Positions 1 to 7,310 are shown, counted from the stretch's first letter. The stretch is 30,242 nt of DNA from Borrelia coriaceae (GCF_023035295.1 NZ_CP075080.1:1-30242), one strand, 5' to 3'. The notes: generated by a model not told the origin, from the sequence alone. A program made the numbers and translations.

Positions 1-1107
1 ATGGAGAATAAACAAGCTACAAAGCTTGATACACAATGCTACAATAAATACCAACACAAACTAATAATACTAATATCAACAATTGAATATATCAATAATA
101 AACATAAAAAATACACACAAAGCAATCTACTTTACTACTTTAATGGAAACTTAAAACGTAATGGACAAAAAGAAACTACTCTTAAAACACTTCAAAAATA
201 TCTTTATACACTAGAAAAAGTACTCAAAATAACTAACAACTACCACAGACATTTGGGTGTTAACATGGGTACTGAGATTCACTATGAACTCAAATACTCT
301 AAAAAAGAATGTTATCGTATAATAAACAAACATTTTAGAGACAAAAAAGAGACAAGGCATAAAAACCGTGTTAATGCATATCTTAAAAAACTTTACACTA
401 AAAATAGCAATGTAAAAAAAGAGGAGTGTTTTAATAATATCTATAATAAAAAAGAAGAAGATGAAAACAAAACAAAATATATAGAAAGATTACAAATAAA
501 GAAATATGCAAAAAAAAGCAAAATCAAATACCATGTACTTTCTTCTGTTTTAAATTTAAATCTCAATAAAAAAGCTGCATTTGAGATATTCAAAGCAACA
601 AAGAAAGATGAAAATGAATCTGAACAAAAGGGACACAAGTCTAAAAACAGCATTAAAGAAAAACAAAATCATTTGAAAGAAATACTGAAAAATACAAAAA
701 ACCAACTAACAAATGAAGGGTATGACAGCAAACAGTTAGAAATACAAATACAAAACGTGTATGAACAATATAAAAACAAAACACATTTTATCATAGAAAA
801 AGGTAAATACAATGATTTAAAAAATGTAATAGAAAAACTTAAAAAATCAGTTCAATGTGTTAAAACAAATACTAAAGAAGACAAAAAAGGTATTAGGAAT
901 AACATTTTCAGCATACTCATTGATAGATTAAAACATAAAGTAAAAATTGAGATGTTTGTACCATTATTGAAAGACTATTTGGGTAAACAAAAAAAATTGG
1001 AATATAGAAAAGTATTTAGTAATCAATATTATTATGAACTTTTAGATTTAATAAATAATGATAAAAAATACTTGAAAGATAACGAATTTAAACAGGTTAT
1101 TAATTAA
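1..1107 (+). CDS. PF57/62 plasmid maintenance (replication) protein
   Basis: 368 aa, very lysine/asparagine rich. I recognise it as the Borrelia plasmid maintenance family PF57/62, which is needed for autonomous replication of linear and circular Borrelia plasmids and is thought to act as the initiator. An N-terminal segment at about residues 38-75 (SNLLYYFNGNLKRNG, then TLKTLQKYLYTLEKVLKI) looks like a winged-helix DNA-binding region. The rest is long basic helix. The ATG is base 1 and its Shine-Dalgarno AGGAG lies at 30231-30235, 7 nt away across the join, so the start is supported only if the molecule is circular. It is first in the partition operon and PF50 follows after 10 nt. The family call is strong; the initiator role is known from related plasmids. 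Confidence 0.88.
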   Translation: MENKQATKLDTQCYNKYQHKLIILISTIEYINNKHKKYTQSNLLYYFNGNLKRNGQKETTLKTLQKYLYTLEKVLKITNNYHRHLGVNMGTEIHYELKYSKKECYRIINKHFRDKKETRHKNRVNAYLKKLYTKNSNVKKEECFNNIYNKKEEDENKTKYIERLQIKKYAKKSKIKYHVLSSVLNLNLNKKAAFEIFKATKKDENESEQKGHKSKNSIKEKQNHLKEILKNTKNQLTNEGYDSKQLEIQIQNVYEQYKNKTHFIIEKGKYNDLKNVIEKLKKSVQCVKTNTKEDKKGIRNNIFSILIDRLKHKVKIEMFVPLLKDYLGKQKKLEYRKVFSNQYYYELLDLINNDKKYLKDNEFKQVIN

Positions 1108-1117
1108 AGGACTTGTT

Positions 1118-1663
1118 ATGAATGATCTAGTAGAAAAGGTAAAGATAATATCAAAAGAAGAAAAACCTATTTTTATTAAAATAGAAGAGATTGAAGGGCG
1201 AAAAATATACCATACTAAAATTATGGCAGATTTTCATTTATTCAAAGTAAATGAAAATCAAAAACATAAATTTTTTATCTCTTTTAGAGGACTTTTTAAT
1301 CAGAATAAAATAGAATATTTCCATTTGTTTTCTATAAAGAATGAAGACAAGTTTTTGGGTATTTATTATGGCTATAGAAAGCCAATAAAAAATGTATTGA
1401 GAAGATATGAAGAAAATGGGATTACTAAATCGATTGCGTTTTCGAAAATTTATTACATAGAGTTTAGATTTAAAAAAGGGAGTGTATTTTGCTATTTAAG
1501 TGCACTTGCTTATTTATTTAGAAACGATAGACTCAAAACAAAATACTGTCAAACTTTAATTGATATGACAAAGAGGTTGGAAAGTCAAATATATGAATTT
1601 TATGGTAAAAAATTACCAGAAGGAGGTTTAATTGAAAAATGGATACGAAAAAACCAAAAATAA
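1118..1663 (+). CDS. PF50 plasmid partition protein (DUF226)
   Basis: 181 aa. It matches the Borrelia PF50 / DUF226 family by position between PF57/62 and ParA and by sequence character (N-terminal IEEIEGRKIYHTKI, middle FFISFRGLF and GYRKP, C-terminal IEKWIRKNQK). PF50 proteins are part of the plasmid-specific partition set and in some plasmids can replace PF57/62 in replication functions. The start follows an AGGACTTGTT leader directly after the PF57/62 stop. Its end overlaps the start of parA by 25 nt, which implies translational coupling. No enzymatic motif is visible. The biochemical role is unknown and is inferred only from conservation of the cassette. Confidence 0.85.
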   Translation: MNDLVEKVKIISKEEKPIFIKIEEIEGRKIYHTKIMADFHLFKVNENQKHKFFISFRGLFNQNKIEYFHLFSIKNEDKFLGIYYGYRKPIKNVLRRYEENGITKSIAFSKIYYIEFRFKKGSVFCYLSALAYLFRNDRLKTKYCQTLIDMTKRLESQIYEFYGKKLPEGGLIEKWIRKNQK

Positions 1664-2388
1664 TAACTATTGCATCAATTAAAGGCGGTGTTGGAAAAAG
1701 TACAAGTGCTATCATATTTGCCACATTGTTATCTCAAAAATATAAAGTACTTTTAATAGATATTGATACACAAGCTTCTACTACTAGTTATTTTTATGAA
1801 ACAATAGAAGAACAGAATATAGATTTGAGAATAAAGAACATATATGAGGTTTTAATAGATACATTGAATATCAATAGTGCAGTTATAAATGTTGGAAGTA
1901 GATTAGATTTAATTCCTAGTTATTTGACTTTACATAGTATAAATGCATTTGGGTATAAACATACATTTAGTGAATTTAAATTAAAGAATGACTTGAAATA
2001 TTTGAATGTTAATTATGATTACATAATCATTGATACTCCTCCAAGTTTAGATTTTACATTAACTAGTTCTTTAATGTGTTGTAATTATGTAATAGTACCA
2101 ATGACGGCTGAAAAATGGACAATTGAAAGTTTTGATCTTTTGAAATTCTTTATGGAGAAAATAGCCTTGACCCTTCCCATGTTTTTTATTATTACTAGAT
2201 TTAAGAAAAACAATACCCATAAGCGATTATTAGAAATGATTAATTCAAAAAATAATTTTTTGGGAAGTATATCTGAAAGAGAGGATTTGAATAGGAGAAT
2301 AGCAGAGAACAGTATTTTTGATTTTGAAAAAGACTATATTAAAGAATATGAAAATTCTTTAATAAATCTTTTTAATAAGATCGATTGA
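1639..2388 (+). CDS. parA: PF32 ParA-family partition ATPase
   Basis: 249 aa ParA/MinD-type ATPase that moves plasmid copies to daughter cells; in Borrelia the PF32 paralogue defines plasmid compatibility. The deviant Walker A KGGVGKST is at residues 15-22 with the signature lysine K15. The Walker A' segment LLIDIDTQAS follows at about residue 38, and the Walker B-like IIIDTPPSLD lies in the middle. The protein is short and lacks an N-terminal DNA-binding extension, as in other Borrelia PF32. The start overlaps the PF50 end by 25 nt and is preceded by AGAAGGAGG (1619-1627). Its TGA begins immediately at a perfect 40-bp palindrome that separates it from PF49. Confidence 0.93.
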   Translation: MDTKKPKIITIASIKGGVGKSTSAIIFATLLSQKYKVLLIDIDTQASTTSYFYETIEEQNIDLRIKNIYEVLIDTLNINSAVINVGSRLDLIPSYLTLHSINAFGYKHTFSEFKLKNDLKYLNVNYDYIIIDTPPSLDFTLTSSLMCCNYVIVPMTAEKWTIESFDLLKFFMEKIALTLPMFFIITRFKKNNTHKRLLEMINSKNNFLGSISEREDLNRRIAENSIFDFEKDYIKEYENSLINLFNKID

Positions 2389-2427
2389 TTTAAATATAAG
2401 TTCAACGCGTTGAACTTATATTTAAAT
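2388..2427. repeat. Perfect 40-bp palindrome between parA and PF49
   Basis: Two 20-nt arms meet without a loop at 2407/2408 (centre TTCAACGCGTTGAA), flanked by AT-rich TTTAAATATAAG and its complement. The match is exact over 40 bp and starts at the last base of the parA stop codon. It could be a parS/centromere site, a replication-control site, or an operator for the PF49 promoter. As RNA it would form a hairpin, but no T-run follows, so simple termination is unlikely. Inverted repeats near PF32 are known in Borrelia plasmids; the function here is inferred. Confidence 0.9.
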
Positions 2428-2446
2428 ATAATTTTAGAGGTTAGCT

Positions 2447-3022
2447 ATGAAAAATTACAAAGGATTAAAAATTAATAAAAGAAATATTGATTCAGTAGGG
2501 AATGCATTACTTACTGAATCTGATAATAATGAAAAAGGTGTGGGTATTGTTCGTTACGATGAATTAAAAAAGAAATTATATATAAATCTTAGGGAAGGAA
2601 TTTATAACAGAATAGAATGTATGAAAATTTTGAAGGAAATAAAGGATAATGAATATTATAAGTTAGACGGTTATAAAAGTTTTGATGCTTTTATAAAAAA
2701 TTATGATGTTGCAAAAACCCAGGCTTATAATTATTTAAAAATTGCAACAGCCTTAGAAGAAGGATTATTAGAAGAGCAGTATGTACTAGAAAATGGATTT
2801 AGACAAATATTAGGTCTATTAAAGGATAAAGAGAGTGAAAAATTAAAAAAATCAAGAGTAAATCCAATTAAACCATTAAGGTTCCAACTTAAAAGTCAAG
2901 CAAGTTATGATTTTTATAAGCAAAATGCGAAGTTCACAAGTTTTTTAATGGATAGGCTGTTTGCGAGTAAAAAAGATTTGTTAGAAGAGTTTATGAAAGA
3001 ATTTAAAAATTTAAAAGGTTAA
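2447..3022 (+). CDS. PF49 plasmid partition protein
   Basis: 191 aa, the fourth member of the Borrelia plasmid maintenance set (PF49), usually next to PF32 and thought to act as the DNA-binding partner (ParB-like) of ParA. The middle region carries the family pattern YKLDGYKSFDAFIKNY followed by AKTQAYNYLKIATALEEG at about residues 65-105, a helix-turn-helix-like stretch. A Shine-Dalgarno TTAGAGG lies at 2433-2439 before the ATG. It follows the 40-bp palindrome, which could be its binding site or a parS-like site; that is inference. The C-terminus is basic and helical. It is the last gene of the partition operon. Confidence 0.85.
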   Translation: MKNYKGLKINKRNIDSVGNALLTESDNNEKGVGIVRYDELKKKLYINLREGIYNRIECMKILKEIKDNEYYKLDGYKSFDAFIKNYDVAKTQAYNYLKIATALEEGLLEEQYVLENGFRQILGLLKDKESEKLKKSRVNPIKPLRFQLKSQASYDFYKQNAKFTSFLMDRLFASKKDLLEEFMKEFKNLKG

Positions 3023-3037
3023 AGGTAAGGAATTTTT

Positions 3038-3118
3038 ATGAACAATTTAGCATGTAAAATGTACAGAACAGAATGTTTAAGTAAGGCGTTATTAACTAAA
3101 GTTCTGAAGAGGCGGTGA
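3038..3118 (+). pseudogene. Short ORF, possible bdr N-terminal relic
   Basis: A 26-codon reading frame (MNNLACKMYRTECLSKALL...) preceded by AGGTAAGGA. The first residues resemble, from memory, the MNNLAYKTYNIES start of one class of Bdr proteins. In Lyme-group cp32 plasmids a bdr gene lies at just this place after the partition genes. I read it as a possible remnant of a lost bdr gene. It could also be a small leader peptide or noise. Confidence 0.3.
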
Positions 3119-3220
3119 ATTTTATTTATTTAATAATGATAGTAGGAATTTGTTCCCAATTATTTTTTCTTTAATAAATATTTTATGAATTAGTAATGGG
3201 AAAAAATTTTGTTCTATATT

Positions 3221-3264
3221 AAGAAAATCAAATCAATATTTGTTAATATTGATTTGATTTTCTT
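3221..3264 (+). terminator. Long stem-loop (20-bp perfect stem, TGTT loop)
   Basis: Arms 3221-3240 and 3245-3264 are exact reverse complements (AAGAAAATCAAATC... and its partner), with the loop TGTT at 3241-3244. It lies about 200 bases after the PF49 stop. No T-run follows on the + strand, so it may be a terminator, an mRNA 3' stabiliser, or a DNA cruciform belonging to the replication origin. The structure is certain; the function is not. Confidence 0.6.
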
Positions 3265-3338
3265 GGAAAAATAGTGTATATTGTTGTTGAGTTCTATTTG
3301 TAACAATGAACTCTTTTATATTGTTATATTCTTAAGTT

Positions 3339-3395
3339 TTAGGGCTTAGTTAAGAGTTCTGTTTAGAATTTTTAATTAAGTCCTAAGTTTTTGTA
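3339..3395 (+). terminator. 22-bp hairpin with four G.U pairs, T-rich tail
   Basis: Left arm 3339-3360, loop GTTT 3361-3364, right arm 3365-3386, followed by GTTTTTG. All 22 positions pair as + strand RNA, with four G.U wobbles (G always in the left arm). On the - strand the same positions would be A.C mismatches. This indicates a + strand transcript, either termination of upstream readthrough just before the ERF promoter or a structured leader/small RNA. Confidence 0.6.
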
Positions 3396-3402
3396 TTTTT
3401 TT

Positions 3403-3464
3403 TTGACAAAAATAATTTTTGCTATATAGTTATTTGTATAAAAAACAATATAAAGGAGTTTTAT
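3403..3464 (+). promoter_or_regulatory. Promoter and RBS of ERF gene (shared 52-bp element, copy 1)
   Basis: Candidate -35 TTGACA (3403-3408), extended -10 region TTTTTGCTATATAGT (3416-3430; TATAGT 16 nt after the -35), then the leader AACAATATAAAGGAGT with the ribosome binding site AAAGGAG ending at 3458. Bases 3408-3459 are identical to the reverse complement of 30046-30097, which precedes the exonuclease gene. The two operons should therefore respond to the same signals. Confidence 0.7.
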
Positions 3465-4550
3465 ATGAAAATAAATAAAATAACAAAGAGTAATATTCAA
3501 AATATAAAAACTCGGGTGTGTGAAGCAAATAAGAAGCTAAAATCAAATAAAAAAAGAAAAGTACAAGATTTAATAATAAATGAAAATCAAGTAAAGATAG
3601 ACTTTCTAAAGTCATTACACAGTCTACAAATGAGTTTAAATGGTGTAGGCAAGAATCTTAATGGATATGGATATAAATATCAAGATTTTAATGAAATAGT
3701 AAGGGAAATTAAGAATGTTATAAAAACTAATAATTTAGATATTGGTTTTGTACAATGTCCAACTTTAAAAAGTTTTGATGGGCGTTTGATTAATGTTATT
3801 ACAACAACATTTTATAGTCCTAGCAGTGGATATAGCCAGTCATTTGATACACCAATATATACAGAAGAATTAACCTCAACAGGAGTAAAGAATCAAAATA
3901 CACTTCCACAACTTGTAGGTTCATGTATAACATATTTTAAGAGGTATGCACTTGTAGCGTATCTTTCCATTGAAAGTGAAGTTGATACTGATGCATGTTC
4001 TTTAGAACATAGACAAGAAGATAATAAAGAACAAGTTAGCATGGCAAATAACACATCTATGGAAACTGTCAAAGGAAGTAGAACTGTTAATGTTAAAAGT
4101 ACTAATGCTAAAAAAAACGCTATTAAAGGAGCAATAAAAGCACAGTCTATTGGTTGTAAATCCGTTAGAGGGGGTGATGAGCTTCCTAAGCGTGTACCTT
4201 CTAAGTATTATTATTACAAGAACTTACTTCAAGCGTCTAAAAGGATGCATTCACAATTAGAAGATACTCCTTTTGATAGTCTAGAAATGATAGATAAGTT
4301 TTTACATCAATTACAAGAAGATGATGATTCTAATATACTTAATTATTTTGAAACTAAACCAGAGCTTAAAACTATAGAATATTGGACAAACTTACTGAAT
4401 AATTATTTAACAAGGACCCAGTCTGATCCAGAAGTTGTAGAAGGGTTTTCTAAATTCTTAGTGTATAGAGAACCTAAATATGGTCAAAGTCCATTAAAGC
4501 TTTTTGGATATATAGCAAGTGATGAGAATTTTAGGTATCTTTGTGAATAA
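3465..4550 (+). CDS. ERF-family single-strand DNA annealing protein
   Basis: 361 aa. It contains an ERF domain at about residues 45-178, with the typical segment GSCITYFKRYALVAYLSI at 152-169 followed by the acidic ESEVDTDA. ERF proteins are phage recombinases that coat and anneal single-stranded DNA during phage recombination or circularisation. The partner nuclease (YqaJ type) and SSB lie at the other end of the sequence, adjacent on the circle beyond the partition genes, and the nuclease starts from an identical promoter. The C-terminal half (180-361) is not part of the ERF core and is unrecognised; it may contact SSB or DNA. The N-terminal 45 residues are strongly basic. The ATG is placed 5 nt after AAAGGAGTT. 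Confidence 0.88.
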   Translation: MKINKITKSNIQNIKTRVCEANKKLKSNKKRKVQDLIINENQVKIDFLKSLHSLQMSLNGVGKNLNGYGYKYQDFNEIVREIKNVIKTNNLDIGFVQCPTLKSFDGRLINVITTTFYSPSSGYSQSFDTPIYTEELTSTGVKNQNTLPQLVGSCITYFKRYALVAYLSIESEVDTDACSLEHRQEDNKEQVSMANNTSMETVKGSRTVNVKSTNAKKNAIKGAIKAQSIGCKSVRGGDELPKRVPSKYYYYKNLLQASKRMHSQLEDTPFDSLEMIDKFLHQLQEDDDSNILNYFETKPELKTIEYWTNLLNNYLTRTQSDPEVVEGFSKFLVYREPKYGQSPLKLFGYIASDENFRYLCE

Positions 4551-4571
4551 AGATATACCCCTATTCTGTTA

Positions 4572-4612
4572 AAAGATAAGCCTTGAGGGCTTATCTTTAT
4601 TTAATTTTTTAA
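4572..4612 (+). terminator. Terminator between ERF gene and late operon end
   Basis: Perfect 11-bp stem AAAGATAAGCC / GGCTTATCTTT (4572-4582 and 4588-4598), loop TTGAG, followed by ATTTAATTTTTT. It terminates the ERF transcript. Because the convergent lipoprotein gene stops 3 bases further on, the same hairpin can also serve the leftward late operon. Confidence 0.85.
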
Positions 4613-4954
4613 TTTCGAATATTTTTTATATACTATTTGTACAATAGGTTTAGTGATTTGAATGTACTTTTGAAACAAATTTATATTAAACATTAAATCA
4701 TCAATTGTATGATTTGATTTAAGTGTAGAAGCATCAAAGTAGGTAAACTTAGGATACTTTGGGTCATTAACCTTTTTCTTTGTTCTAGTTAAAAATACTT
4801 GTAAATACATAACATAATCAGATAACTTTGCTTCATATGCATTTAACTCTGTAAGAGTTTGTTCCTTAGGTGGCGTTGGCTCTTCTGTTAGTGATGCTAT
4901 GGTTGTACATGAGAAGATAAGTGTTAAAAAAGTTAAATTTATAAGCTTTTTCAA
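4601..4954 (-). CDS. Small lipoprotein (BBA14-like), end of lysis region
   Basis: 117 aa. The N-terminus MKKLINLTFLTLIFSC is a spirochaetal lipoprotein signal peptide with a relaxed lipobox (LIFSC, lipid Cys 16). The mature part is short and helical and starts with a proline-rich linker (TEEPTPPKEQ), then a probable coiled helix to the end. It resembles the small cp32 lipoprotein found after BlyA/BlyB (BBA14-type family; from memory, not verified). The start is TTG, supported by AAAGGAGG just upstream. It is the last gene of the late operon. Its place after the holin-like genes would suit an outer-membrane disruption (spanin-like) role, but that is inference. Confidence 0.6.
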   Translation of the reverse strand: MKKLINLTFLTLIFSCTTIASLTEEPTPPKEQTLTELNAYEAKLSDYVMYLQVFLTRTKKKVNDPKYPKFTYFDASTLKSNHTIDDLMFNINLFQKYIQITKPIVQIVYKKYSKLKN

Positions 4955-4955
4955 A

Positions 4956-5291
4956 TTAGGCCTCCTTTAACATTTTGATGTAAGTACTCATTATTTTGTT
5001 GCGTTTAGCTCTGAGTTGAGATATGTATTTTGAAAGTTCATCATACTCATCAGCAGTTTCTATTATTTCAATATTAATTCTTAGTATTTCTTCAATTTCA
5101 GATAATAGTTTGATAGCTTCCTTTTGTTCCATTTGATATACACTAGCTTCATATAGACAGTAAAAGTAATTGACTACTTTAGTGAAAATATTAATGTATG
5201 TAGCAGTGTTTTTATTTTGGTTATTGTTTTTGATGATATCTGTAAATTTGTTTAGAATTTCAACGCTAGTTTTAGCAGTACTTAATTTCAT
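4956..5291 (-). CDS. Hypothetical cp32 protein after BlyB
   Basis: 111 aa, predicted mostly alpha-helical with heptad-like stretches (EIEEILRINIEIIETADEYDELSKYI). It has no signal peptide or membrane segment. A strong ribosome binding site AAAAGGAG precedes the ATG, 12 nt after blyB. It corresponds in position to the conserved small gene following blyAB in cp32 plasmids. Its general build (about 100 aa, helical, two or three amphipathic helices) is like BlyB, so the two may be distant paralogues. No function can be assigned from sequence; a role in lysis timing or membrane-protein stabilisation is conjecture. Confidence 0.6.
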   Translation of the reverse strand: MKLSTAKTSVEILNKFTDIIKNNNQNKNTATYINIFTKVVNYFYCLYEASVYQMEQKEAIKLLSEIEEILRINIEIIETADEYDELSKYISQLRAKRNKIMSTYIKMLKEA

Positions 5292-5303
5292 TTTGTCTCC
5301 TTT

Positions 5304-5609
5304 TCATGATATATAATTTGTGAAGGCAATTTCATATATATTTGGGTTGCTATTAACTTTTTCTATAAATGCTTTTATTTTGATTTGGATAGGTTCAAGA
5401 TCCAACTTTATTTGTGGAGTTAATGCATTATCTAGTATTTCCATATTTTTAGTGTAGATTTGTTCATATTCTAAATAAAATTCACACAATAATGAAAATG
5501 CTTTATGAGCATTCTCATTGAAACTGCCGTCTTTGAAGTTTGAAAGTGTATCAATTAAATTGGATATTGACTCTAAAGCAGTATCTAGATGTTGCTTTTC
5601 AAGTATCAT
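5304..5609 (-). CDS. blyB: BlyB, BlyA-associated protein
   Basis: 101 aa helical soluble protein (ALESISNLIDTLSNFKDG near the start; IQIKIKAFIEKVNS near the end). I recognise it as BlyB by its position immediately after blyA and by size. In Lyme-group cp32, BlyB is reported as a soluble protein that stabilises the BlyA membrane protein and its haemolytic activity in E. coli. Its ATG overlaps the blyA TGA (ATGA, 5606-5609), indicating translational coupling and a fixed ratio of the two products. There is no membrane segment. Confidence 0.75.
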   Translation of the reverse strand: MILEKQHLDTALESISNLIDTLSNFKDGSFNENAHKAFSLLCEFYLEYEQIYTKNMEILDNALTPQIKLDLEPIQIKIKAFIEKVNSNPNIYEIAFTNYIS

Positions 5610-5803
5610 ATCTCCTCCTTCTCATCTTTGTCTTTTTGTTTGCATTGTGTTTTAAACTTATCTAGTAAGATATTTAAAATATCTTTAAGTACTGGTTTTA
5701 ATAGAAATGCAAGTCCTAGGATTAAACCTGAGATAACAAGTAACTTATTGCCATCAATACCAAGTAAAAGCTGTGTTAAATTATTTATATTTGTATCATT
5801 CAT
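5606..5803 (-). CDS. blyA: BlyA holin-like membrane protein
   Basis: 65 aa. A single strongly hydrophobic segment at residues 19-37 (NKLLVISGLILGLAFLLKP) is followed by a short amphipathic helix and a highly charged tail (KDKDEKEEI). That is the design of a one-span holin and matches BlyA of the cp32 prophages. It would permeabilise the inner membrane at the end of the lytic cycle. It heads the small lysis cassette blyA-blyB-hypothetical-lipoprotein. A possible - strand promoter (TTTTTTGATATATAGTT, 5838-5854) precedes it in the 72-nt gap after the fibre-like gene. No endolysin gene was found nearby. Confidence 0.85.
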   Translation of the reverse strand: MNDTNINNLTQLLLGIDGNKLLVISGLILGLAFLLKPVLKDILNILLDKFKTQCKQKDKDEKEEI

Positions 5804-5837
5804 TTATGCTTTAACCTCACTTTAAAAATTATTTAGC

Positions 5838-5869
5838 TACAACTATATATCAAAAAATAGTTTTTGCTA
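5838..5869 (-). promoter_or_regulatory. Possible blyA promoter overlapped by TTTTTGCTA element
   Basis: Read on the - strand, TTTTTTGATATATAGTT (5838-5854) closely resembles the TTTTTGCTATATAGTT core of the ERF and exonuclease promoters. Just upstream, 5858-5869 holds the + strand 12-mer TAGTTTTTGCTA, which recurs at 21126 and 26346. This could give lysis genes a promoter separate from the structural genes. No transcript evidence is available. Confidence 0.4.
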
Positions 5870-5875
5870 TTTAAT

Positions 5876-6682
5876 TTATAACTTTACTAAAGCAGGTACA
5901 TAGCTACCACTTTTATATAAACGTTTTTGAATATACCAACCTCTAAAAAGAGGAGAATAATCATTTAAAGTCATATTGCTACCCCCACGTTCATAGATAA
6001 TTGACTTTTGTGATTCACTAGAATATTTAAGATACACATATTTTTTGACACTGCTACTTCCAGCATAAATTGAAACATCAACATATATATCTAAGTAAAT
6101 AGGCTTGTCATCATCAGAGCTGTAGAAAACAAGAGTTACATCTTGATTTGAATACTGTGATGTCATGTCTAATCTGTAAGCTTGCCTTCTAAGTGAAGAT
6201 TCATAAATGGATGAGCTTGTGGTTCCTTCTCTTGTTGAATTGAACCCTGAAGGGATTCCTGTTAGATATTCAGGTATTTGTGATCTTTGCAATGAACTGT
6301 AACTTGAAGTAACAAAGTAGTCATCTTTGCTTAAGCTATGTGTTGATAATCCACTTCCAAGTTTATCTTTAACTTTACTATATGTATTTGAAATACTACT
6401 AGATTCATCATTTAAAAATTTGCTAAGTATTTTACTGTAGACTTGATTTATGAAATCATCATCTTGTTGTAATTCTGTAGCAATAGTACTTTTAATAATT
6501 TCTTTAAAATAAGTAAGTCCTTCACCTTTAAAAGTTTTATCTTTAGTAGTTTTAAGGAAATTTTCAAAAGTAATAGCATTACAACTTGAAATACCATCAT
6601 CGAGTAGTAATAAATCAGTATTTTTAACTGATTCAAGTCTATTTAAATCTTTAATTTGAATACAATCGTCTTGGTCACTCAT
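5876..6682 (-). CDS. Tail fibre-like protein (DUF685 family)
   Basis: 268 aa. The N-terminal stretch DLNRLESVKNTDLLLLDDG is like the short attachment region at the start of many tail fibres. A helical region follows (30-100), and then a Ser/Tyr-rich C-terminal domain (about 140-268) with probable beta structure and short repeats of SS. It lies downstream of the gpI-like gene, where contractile phages keep the fibre gene. I assign it to the cp32 family DUF685 from memory. It is the best candidate for the host-recognition protein. ATG with AAAGGAG upstream (6690s). No chaperone gene was seen next to it. Confidence 0.6.
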   Translation of the reverse strand: MSDQDDCIQIKDLNRLESVKNTDLLLLDDGISSCNAITFENFLKTTKDKTFKGEGLTYFKEIIKSTIATELQQDDDFINQVYSKILSKFLNDESSSISNTYSKVKDKLGSGLSTHSLSKDDYFVTSSYSSLQRSQIPEYLTGIPSGFNSTREGTTSSSIYESSLRRQAYRLDMTSQYSNQDVTLVFYSSDDDKPIYLDIYVDVSIYAGSSSVKKYVYLKYSSESQKSIIYERGGSNMTLNDYSPLFRGWYIQKRLYKSGSYVPALVKL

Positions 6683-6697
6683 TTATATAAACTCCTT

Positions 6698-7300
6698 TTA
6701 AATATTAAATTTAGCAATTTCCTTATTTTCCATGTCATATAATTTTAAGGCCCTTCCAATTGGTATTAAGTTTTTTAGGAACGTGTAAATAGATTCAGCA
6801 TATCCTTTAGGAAGGAAGTGAAAAATTAAGATTTTACATTGGATATTTTCATTTTCTTTTTTATAGCATAATTTGATTTTTCTATTTCTATTAGTAGTAG
6901 AACTAGGTGAGATTTTAGCAGTAAAGTTTGTTTTAACAGCACCTAGTAATTTTATATTAATAACACCATCACTTGGTACTGTAATTTCAATATCAACATT
7001 AAGAAAAGTTTTAAATAACTTAGTAAAAGATGCATCAGTACCAATGTGTTTTAATGCATAAATAATACTATCAATATTTTTTGTAAGATCTTGAACAGGT
7101 TGTGTTTCAACATAAAATATATTAAATATCTTAGATAGCCAAGTAGCAATGAATCTAGATGTGCAGTGTTTACTAATTGGTAGTCCAGTAAAGTTAGAAT
7201 TTAGACTTACAAGTTCAGATAACATTACATTAGCAAAGTTAAGTTCATTTTGTATAAACTTATCAAGTTGACTATTTCGAGTAAACCCAATTTGATTCAA
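6698..7300 (-). CDS. Baseplate gpI-like protein (DUF735 family)
   Basis: 200 aa. Its position between the gpJ-like protein and the fibre, its length, and the layout (N-terminal helices, middle YALKHIGTDASFTKLFKTFLN, then a beta-rich segment, C-terminal YTFLKNLIPIGRALKLYD) fit the tail protein I / YmfQ-type baseplate wedge component that links baseplate and fibre. The motif around 60-110 resembles the part of gpI proteins where a short helical core precedes a small beta domain. The start is TTG, backed by TTAGGAG 8 nt upstream. The gap to the preceding gene is 10 nt. The DUF number is recalled, not searched. Confidence 0.6.
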   Translation of the reverse strand: MNQIGFTRNSQLDKFIQNELNFANVMLSELVSLNSNFTGLPISKHCTSRFIATWLSKIFNIFYVETQPVQDLTKNIDSIIYALKHIGTDASFTKLFKTFLNVDIEITVPSDGVINIKLLGAVKTNFTAKISPSSTTNRNRKIKLCYKKENENIQCKILIFHFLPKGYAESIYTFLKNLIPIGRALKLYDMENKEIAKFNI

Positions 7301-7310
7301 AATTTAGCTC

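Larger units (their letters stand above)
3119..3464. other. Non-coding region between partition cassette and ERF gene
   Basis: About 345 bases with no convincing gene. It holds a 20-bp perfect stem-loop (3221-3264), a 6-bp inverted repeat GAGTTC/GAACTC (3289-3294 and 3308-3313), a 22-bp G.U-containing hairpin (3339-3386) and the ERF promoter/leader (3403-3464). The structures are listed separately. Confidence 0.7.

Noticed and set aside
441..653. Antisense frames inside PF57/62 and many late genes
   Set aside because: They lie wholly within well-supported genes on the other strand, lack ribosome binding sites and show low-complexity translations produced by A-rich codons.
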